Origin: CAYQZD01 sp964421875
GTDB taxonomy: Bacteria > Electryoneota > Tariuqbacteria > Tariuqbacterales > Tariuqbacteraceae
Direction of reading: 5' to 3'
NCBI GenBank assembly: GCA_964421875.1
Contig: CAYQZD010000181.1
Location: forward strand, 1-5,662
Length of the DNA: 5,662 bases
Numbering within the stretch: position 1 is the stretch's first letter; the number at the start of each line of letters is the position of its first letter. The notes under the pieces are model-generated. The model was not told the DNA's origin. It searched no databases and saw only the letters and a list, made by a program, of their open reading frames with translations. Shown one piece after another: positions 1 through 4,101 of the stretch. The position numbers and the translations under genes are program-made.

Positions 1-106
1 GCCCTGAATCCTCAATCGTGATTGTCATTACCCATACAATTCAGCGAAGAGCCTCAATTCACTTACCGTTACTCCCTCATTTTTCTATTTATAAGAAGGA
101 GTAAAA

Positions 107-673
107 ATGAAGATTCCCATCTTTACGCTTTCGGCGCTGCTTGTATTCTCCCTGTCATCCTCAGGAGGGGTGGTTCACGTTCCCGGAGACTTTCTCACCA
201 TACAGGGGGGAATCGACGCAGCGAGTGCGGGCGATGTGGTGCTGGTGGCGGATGGAATTTACACCGGTTCGGATAATGTGAATCTCGATTTCCGCGGTAA
301 AGCGATAACCCTGAGGTCGTTGAGCGGCCCCCACAATTGCATCATCGACTGTAACAACTCCGGCCGAGGCTTCAATTTCCATTCCGGCGAAACCAGCGCA
401 TCCGTGGTCGAAGGATTTTCCATCATCAACGGGCATTTTGCCGGCGGCGGCGGTGTTTGTTTAGTGGGTTCCAGTCCCATTTTCAGGTGTTGCATCATTG
501 CCGCGTGCAATACATCCTCAAACGGTGGAGCCGTTTACATCTCCGGCGGCTTCCCGACCTTTATCAACTGCACAATGTACGGCAACACTGCTCACAGTGG
601 CGGGGCGATCTACTCCAACTGCTCGAACTTTACCCTTAATTCCTGCATCGTTGCCGATAATCGGGCAACTTGA
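107..673 (+). CDS. Secreted parallel beta-helix protein, N-terminal part (frame ends early at TGA)
   Basis: This is the first 188 residues of a secreted right-handed parallel beta-helix (pectin-lyase-fold) protein. The ATG is supported by GAAGGAG at 95-101, five bases upstream. Residues 1 to about 21 form a signal peptide (MKIP, then a hydrophobic run, then SSSGG). Residues 22-55 match the usual opening of these proteins (VHVPGDFLTIQGGIDAASAG, then DVVLVADGIYTG). Gly-Gly-rich turns and NCxI-type rungs follow, for example GGAVYISGG, INCTMYGN and NSCIVADN. The frame ends at TGA 671-673, but the same frame continues after a second TGA at 677-679 with the expected remainder (680-1678). This is therefore most likely the 5' part of a broken gene whose intact form would be about 523 residues. 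If made as is, it would cross the inner membrane by Sec but lack the C-terminal type IX sorting domain. The paralogue at 2063-3811 is intact. No catalytic site could be recognised, so enzyme activity is not claimed. Confidence 0.8.
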   Translation: MKIPIFTLSALLVFSLSSSGGVVHVPGDFLTIQGGIDAASAGDVVLVADGIYTGSDNVNLDFRGKAITLRSLSGPHNCIIDCNNSGRGFNFHSGETSASVVEGFSIINGHFAGGGGVCLVGSSPIFRCCIIAACNTSSNGGAVYISGGFPTFINCTMYGNTAHSGGAIYSNCSNFTLNSCIVADNRAT

Positions 674-679
674 GGTTGA

Positions 680-1678
680 GGCCCTCATGGAAGCAGTGGG
701 GTTCACTGCTACGGTGGAATTTTAACTGTTGTTTACAGTGATTTCTATAACTTTGGCGGCAGTTTTTACGGCAGCGCTGTCCCTCCTGGCGCAGGAGTCA
801 ACACCACCGTCAACGCCAACGGCGATTCCTGCGACATCTATAACAACATCACTCTTGATCCTCTCTTAGTCAGTCCCTCCACCGGGAACTATGAATTGCT
901 TGGTAATTCTCCTTGTATCGACGCCGGCGATCCGGCGCTTCCCCGCGACAACAATGGAACCGTCACCGATATGGGAGCGCAATATTACTACCAGCGCCTC
1001 CTTTTCGTAAATTTAGTTCCTCATAATCCCAACATTTACATTCCTTTGAACGGCGGCAGATTCAGCTTCGACCTCACGGTCGAAAGCGTTTATTCCGAGC
1101 CTTATGTTTTCGACTTTTGGACTGAAGCCATTATGCCAGGCGGCGCGGTTCACGGCCCTATCTTTTACCGCGCTGATTTGACCATTCCGGCAGGTCATAC
1201 ATATCAGAGGTCTTTGATTCAATGTGTGCCTGCCTCAGCGCCCGGCGGATTTTACGAGTACGTGGCAAAAGTGGGATTTTACCCGGACAACATCCTCGAT
1301 TCGGATGAATTCTCCTTCGCCAAGCTCTATGGCGGAGACGGCGGGAATCAGCAGAGCGGCTGGAATGTGTACGGTAGGGATGATTTGGAGCGTTCTGTTG
1401 CTGTGATTGAAGCTGGGGGACATTCTCGGCTTTCCGCCTCACCTAATCCTTTTAATCAGAGTTCACAGGTCTCTTTCACTCTTGAACATGATGGGGATGC
1501 GGAACTCTTGATATACGACATGAATGGCCGATTGGTGGACACATTAATGAAAGGCTGGACGCCTTCAGGAATGCATCAGGTTTCCTTCAATGCCGCAAGC
1601 CTGCCTTCCGGTGTGTATTTCGCGCGGTTGACAGCGCCTGGCGCTCAGAAAACAATGAAGCTATTATATGTGAAATAG
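680..1678 (+). pseudogene. C-terminal remainder of the broken beta-helix protein, with T9SS sorting domain
   Basis: This is the same reading frame as the piece starting at 107, resuming after TGA codons at 671-673 and 677-679 and ending at TAG 1676-1678. Numbering as if uninterrupted (523 residues), it holds the last beta-helix rungs (GVHCYGGILTVVYSDFYN). The post-helix signature VNANGDSCD follows, then NSPCIDAGDP and the DMGAQYY ending. A beta-sandwich-like module lies at about 300-413 (NGGRFSFDL, GPIFYRADLTIPAG, GDGG), and a type IX secretion sorting domain at about 443-523 (SASPNPFN, YDMNGRLV, LPSGVYFARL, KLLYVK). There is no credible independent start. The TTG at 896 lies inside the conserved ELLGNSPCIDAGDP stretch, has no good ribosome binding site and would have no signal peptide. 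Codon usage and homology remain intact, so the lesion is recent, a sequencing or assembly error, or a recoding event. A frameshift pair is less likely, because neither alternative frame at 660-720 encodes beta-helix-like sequence. Confidence 0.7.
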
Positions 1679-1700
1679 AACGAGACAAATCGAAGCGTTC

Positions 1701-1733
1701 AATCCCCGGAATGAATTTCCGGGGATTTTTTTT
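1701..1733 (+). terminator. Intrinsic terminator after the first beta-helix gene
   Basis: A perfect 11-bp stem pairs AATCCCCGGAA (1701-1711) with TTCCGGGGATT (1717-1727) across a 5-base loop (TGAAT). It runs into an uninterrupted stretch of eight T residues (1726-1733). It lies 22 bases past the TAG at 1676-1678. This is a textbook Rho-independent terminator and separates the first gene from the second. Confidence 0.92.
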
Positions 1734-1912
1734 GTTTATCCCCGCTTGCATTTTAATGCGGTGAGTCTTATCTTATAGACAACAACCACTCCGACACCTA
1801 CACTCCGACTCCAATTATCAGTCCTATTTTCGTTATAAGGGACACAATGAAACACATCTCATCTATATAACGCCCCCGTTTCATTCTTGATAAAACCGAA
1901 AGCGGATTTATG

Positions 1913-1940
1913 TGCTGTCGACTCTCCGCAGTCGACAGCA
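1913..1940 (-). repeat. Hairpin A: 10-bp arms around inverted core TGCGGAGA
   Basis: This is a perfect inverted repeat. Arms TGCTGTCGAC (1913-1922) and GTCGACAGCA (1931-1940) flank TCTCCGCA (1923-1930), which reads TGCGGAGA on the minus strand. The T-A pair at the core edge closes too, giving an 11-bp stem with a 6-base loop (CTCCGC). No T-run follows, so it is not a terminator. It pairs with hairpin B, which carries the same core on the plus strand with unrelated arms. The call as a repeat rests on that shared core and is inferred from only two copies. Confidence 0.75.
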
Positions 1941-1963
1941 ATCACCTGTATTATAGCTACATA

Positions 1964-1987
1964 GCGCAGGGTGCGGAGACCCTGCGC
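1964..1987 (+). repeat. Hairpin B: 8-bp arms around core TGCGGAGA
   Basis: This is a perfect inverted repeat. Arms GCGCAGGG (1964-1971) and CCCTGCGC (1980-1987) flank TGCGGAGA (1972-1979). With the closing T-A pair the stem is 9 bp with the 6-base loop GCGGAG, the exact reverse complement of the hairpin A loop. It lies 23 bases from hairpin A and 75 bases before the next start codon. No T-run follows. The arms share no sequence with hairpin A, so only the core and the hairpin architecture are conserved. Confidence 0.75.
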
Positions 1988-2048
1988 CACGATAATAGGA
2001 TTTGGGTAACATACCCTTTGGGAATTGCTATAAATCGGCTTTCATCAC

Positions 2049-2055
2049 AGGAGGA
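2049..2055 (+). promoter_or_regulatory. Ribosome binding site that sets the start of the second beta-helix gene
   Basis: AGGAGGA lies seven bases before ATG 2063, an ideal Shine-Dalgarno match. It decides the start. The frame is open upstream to ATG 1910, but only the ATG at 2063 has this site and begins a signal peptide. Confidence 0.88.
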
Positions 2056-2062
2056 ACCTGCT

Positions 2063-3811
2063 ATGAAGAACTTACTGACTATCTTAACCGCGCTGATTTT
2101 CCTGTCGTCGGCGCTGCAAGCGCGCACCCTCCGCGTCCCCTCCCAATACCCCACCATCCAGGCGGGGATAGACTCCTCGGTGGACGGGGACACGGTGCTG
2201 GTGGCGGACGGGACTTATATCGGTGAGGGGAACCGTAATATACGGTTCAACGGGCGGATTATCGTGGTGAGGTCGGAAAACGGTCCCGAAAGCTGTATCA
2301 TCGATGGCGAAAACGCCAATGGAGGTTTCGTGTTTACCTGGGGGGACAGCAGTCTCGCAGCCATGGTGGAGGGATTTAAAATAATCAATGGGAGAGGACA
2401 CGGTTCGGATGGCGGGGGAATCTACTGCAATCACGGCTGCGCTACTATTAGGAACTGCATCGTTGTGAACTGCCGCGCTATTTACGGCGGGGGGATTTAC
2501 ATCGATGGTTCAAGCCCTGTCTTCGAGGATTGCATTATCCGGGATAATGTATCATTTGGTTATTGCGGAGGAATACACTGCGACGCATCTCCTGGAGCAG
2601 TCTTCAATCGCTGCTTGATAACGGGGAATGTGAGTAATAATATTCGTAGTTATCAGAGCGCCGGGATATGGTGTCGTTATTCCAATCCCGTAATCAGCAA
2701 TTGCACCATCAGCGGAAATACCATCAACGGAACAACCCTCGATAACGGCGCCGGGATTTTTCTGGGGGGTTGTGAGGCGGAGATAGTCAACACTATCGTA
2801 GAAGGGAACATCGGAGGAGGAGGTGTGTTTCTGATTGACTCTCCAAATTCTACGATTTCTTATTGCGATTTTCACAATAATCATATCGGAAGTTTTATCG
2901 GAACCTCCATTCCCCCCGGTCTGGGTTTAATCGATACTGTCAACGCCAACCGCGATTCCTGCGACAGATATTTCAACATCTACCTCTATCCTGATTTCTA
3001 TGCCTACACCGGCGACTCAGCCTATTATCTGTCCGTCAATTCTCCCGGCATCGACGCCGGAAACCCGGCATACCCCTTCGACCCGGACAGTACTATTAAG
3101 GACATCGGCGCCTATCACCGTCGCCAGGGACCTCCCACTATCAATGTAGTTTTGCTGAATCCTCCGGTGCGAATTCCAGCCGGCGGAGGATTGTTTAGTT
3201 ACGATGTCATTATCCACAACACCAGCGCCAGCGCGGTTACATTTTTAGTGACCGAAGGATTGCTGCCGCCCGGCGGCGGGCATATTTATGGCCCCATTAT
3301 ATATCGTCCGGATTTAATCATTCAAGGGGGAGAAACTATACAGAGAAGGATTACTCAATGGGCGCCGAGCTTTGCTCCAGCCGGAACATTTTGGTTCGTA
3401 GCTGAGGTGGGGATTGAATACGGGCGGCCTGTGGATGACTTCTGGTTTCCGGTGGAGAAGTTAGCGGGTGACGGTTTGTCGAACCACAACCAGGGCTGGG
3501 CTTGTTACGGCTGGGACGATGAAAAATCGCATATCACAAATCACAAATCAAAAATCACAAATCTTGCCGTTTCCCCCAATCCCTTCAATCCAACCACAGA
3601 TATCAGCTTCAAGCTTCGAGCTGCCAGCAATTTAAAACTGGCGGTTTACGATGTTTCCGGACGGGAAGTGGCACGGCTGGTTGACGGTTTCTATCCCGCC
3701 GGAACGCATCAGGTCCTATGGGATGCGTCGATGATGGCGAGCGGGGTGTATTTCGCGCGGTTGGAGACAGGAGCAGAGATTAAGACTGAAAAACTGCTGC
3801 TGGTGAAGTAA
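2063..3811 (+). CDS. Secreted right-handed parallel beta-helix protein with T9SS sorting domain
   Basis: An intact 582-residue exported protein, paralogous to the broken gene at 107-1678. The start at 2063 is chosen for its strong ribosome binding site and the signal peptide (residues 1-20, ending ALQA). Residues 21-55 are the usual opening strand set (YPTIQAGIDSSVDGDTVLVADGTY). Residues about 70-275 form a right-handed parallel beta-helix with rungs beginning at Gly-rich turns near 118, 143, 169, 200, 230 and 252, and repeated NCxI-type strands. The post-helix signature VNANRDSCD lies at 293-301, and NSPGIDAGNP and DIGAY lie at 326-351. A beta-sandwich-like module of unassigned family spans about 360-471. 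A linker KSHITNHKSKITN (488-500) is encoded by a 7-bp tandem repeat. The type IX secretion sorting domain is at 501-582 (SPNPFNPTTDISF, YDVSGREVA, SGVYFARL, KLLLVK). It probably reaches the cell surface or medium through T9SS. The substrate is unknown and no catalytic residues are recognised. It has its own terminator, so it is probably monocistronic. Confidence 0.93.
   Translation: MKNLLTILTALIFLSSALQARTLRVPSQYPTIQAGIDSSVDGDTVLVADGTYIGEGNRNIRFNGRIIVVRSENGPESCIIDGENANGGFVFTWGDSSLAAMVEGFKIINGRGHGSDGGGIYCNHGCATIRNCIVVNCRAIYGGGIYIDGSSPVFEDCIIRDNVSFGYCGGIHCDASPGAVFNRCLITGNVSNNIRSYQSAGIWCRYSNPVISNCTISGNTINGTTLDNGAGIFLGGCEAEIVNTIVEGNIGGGGVFLIDSPNSTISYCDFHNNHIGSFIGTSIPPGLGLIDTVNANRDSCDRYFNIYLYPDFYAYTGDSAYYLSVNSPGIDAGNPAYPFDPDSTIKDIGAYHRRQGPPTINVVLLNPPVRIPAGGGLFSYDVIIHNTSASAVTFLVTEGLLPPGGGHIYGPIIYRPDLIIQGGETIQRRITQWAPSFAPAGTFWFVAEVGIEYGRPVDDFWFPVEKLAGDGLSNHNQGWACYGWDDEKSHITNHKSKITNLAVSPNPFNPTTDISFKLRAASNLKLAVYDVSGREVARLVDGFYPAGTHQVLWDASMMASGVYFARLETGAEIKTEKLLLVK
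3494..3584 (+). repeat. 91-bp perfect direct repeat, copy 1
   Basis: Identical base for base to 5572-5662, an offset of 2078, with the second copy cut by the window end. It encodes GWACYGWDDE, the KSHITNHKSKITN linker and the start of the sorting domain (LAVSPNP) in the same reading frame in both genes. Upstream, the two genes diverge at once at the base level (3493 G against 5571 A) and match only loosely in protein. The exact boundary points to recent duplication or gene conversion, not slow divergence. Confidence 0.95.
3526..3563 (+). repeat. Heptanucleotide tandem repeat inside coding sequence, copy 1
   Basis: Five successive 7-bp units: ATCGCAT, ATCACAA, ATCACAA, ATCAAAA, ATCACAA, then ATC. 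Because 7 is not a multiple of 3, the units cycle through all three codon phases and give a 7-residue protein period (SHITNHK, SKITN). It sits between the beta-sandwich-like module and the sorting domain, where the first gene has unrelated sequence (ERSVAVIEAGGHSR). Confidence 0.9.
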
Positions 3812-3817
3812 ACTTAA

Positions 3818-3845
3818 AGTCTCAAGTCTCAGGCCTCAAGTCTCG
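3818..3845 (+). repeat. Intergenic heptanucleotide tandem repeat
   Basis: Four tandem 7-bp units: AGTCTCA, AGTCTCA, GGCCTCA, AGTCTCG. The array starts seven bases after the stop codon at 3809-3811 and ends just before the terminator stem. The unit differs from the ATCACAA unit inside the coding region but has the same length. Confidence 0.85.
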
Positions 3846-3855
3846 AGTTTAAAAA

Positions 3856-3879
3856 CCCCCGGAATCGGGGGCTTTTTTT
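3856..3879 (+). terminator. Intrinsic terminator after the second beta-helix gene
   Basis: A 6-bp all-GC stem pairs CCCCCG (3856-3861) with CGGGGG (3866-3871) across a GAAT loop. One C and seven T residues (3873-3879) follow, and an A-run lies at 3851-3855. The CCCCGGAAT(...)CGGGG design resembles the terminator at 1701-1733. Confidence 0.9.
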
Positions 3880-4087
3880 ATTTCAGTTATTAGAAATAGT
3901 TTTCCATAAATCTTGACTCTTAAATATTTTTCTCTTAATTATAGATAATTTACTTCCCTCCGCTAAGGCATTTCCCACTCGCCTTAGTTAAGATACAGGT
4001 CGTTATCGGATAATTAATCATTGTCCGTAATTGCGGATTCGATATCCCATATTGGGGGCAATGCGCCTTATTCACTAATGTACCTGT
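3880..4087. other. AT-rich gap before the propeller gene
   Basis: No gene was seen. An inverted repeat pairs CTAAGGC (3963-3969) with GCCTTAG (3981-3987) over an 11-base loop. A near-palindrome CCGTAATTGCGG lies at 4025-4036. TTGACT at 3913-3918 resembles a -35 box and is followed by AT-rich sequence, but no well-spaced -10 box. The promoter of the next gene is probably in this stretch but cannot be fixed by eye. Confidence 0.5.
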
Positions 4088-4101
4088 AGGAGGGTTCTAT
4101 A

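Larger units (their letters stand above)
1734..2062. other. Non-coding gap between the two beta-helix genes
   Basis: No convincing gene was found here. The second gene's frame stays open back to an ATG at 1910, but that extension covers the two hairpins described separately and has no signal-peptide character, so it is treated as non-coding. A nine-base repeat CACTCCGAC occurs at 1787-1795 and 1801-1809. A 7-codon open frame at 1847-1870 has only a weak ribosome binding site. AT-rich stretches at 1768-1779 and 2029-2035 could hold promoter elements, but none has a well-spaced partner. Confidence 0.6.

Noticed and set aside
671..679. Selenocysteine at the in-frame TGA codons
   Set aside because: There are two TGA codons within nine bases, no redox motif and no evident SECIS-like hairpin right after them. 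The neighbouring sequence is a Gly-rich turn.
1787..1809. CACTCCGAC repeated at a 14-base interval as a third heptamer array
   Set aside because: Only two copies match and the intervening seven bases do not fit the unit.
1847..1870. Seven-codon open frame (MKHISSI) with AAGG upstream, as a leader peptide
   Set aside because: It is too short and weakly supported, has no regulatory codon run, and has no attenuator-like alternative pairing next to it.
2001..2034. TTTG, TACCCTTTG and TATAAA as a promoter just before the second beta-helix gene
   Set aside because: TACCCTTTG has one base too many for the Bacteroidota TAnnTTTG box and lies too close to TTTG. TATAAA has no -35 partner at usual spacing.
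1910..2062. Upstream in-frame extension of the second beta-helix gene from ATG 1910
   Set aside because: It would put 51 residues encoded by the hairpin region ahead of a clear signal peptide, and ATG 1910 has no ribosome binding site. AGGAGGA fits ATG 2063.
3526..3563. CRISPR-like or phage attachment repeat
   Set aside because: The units are 7 bp with no spacers, they lie within coding sequence, and no integrase or Cas gene is nearby.
3913..3941. TTGACT followed by AT-rich sequence as a sigma-70-like promoter for the propeller gene
   Set aside because: At the right spacing the -10 hexamer is TAATTA, a poor match, and FCB-group promoters often follow a different consensus.
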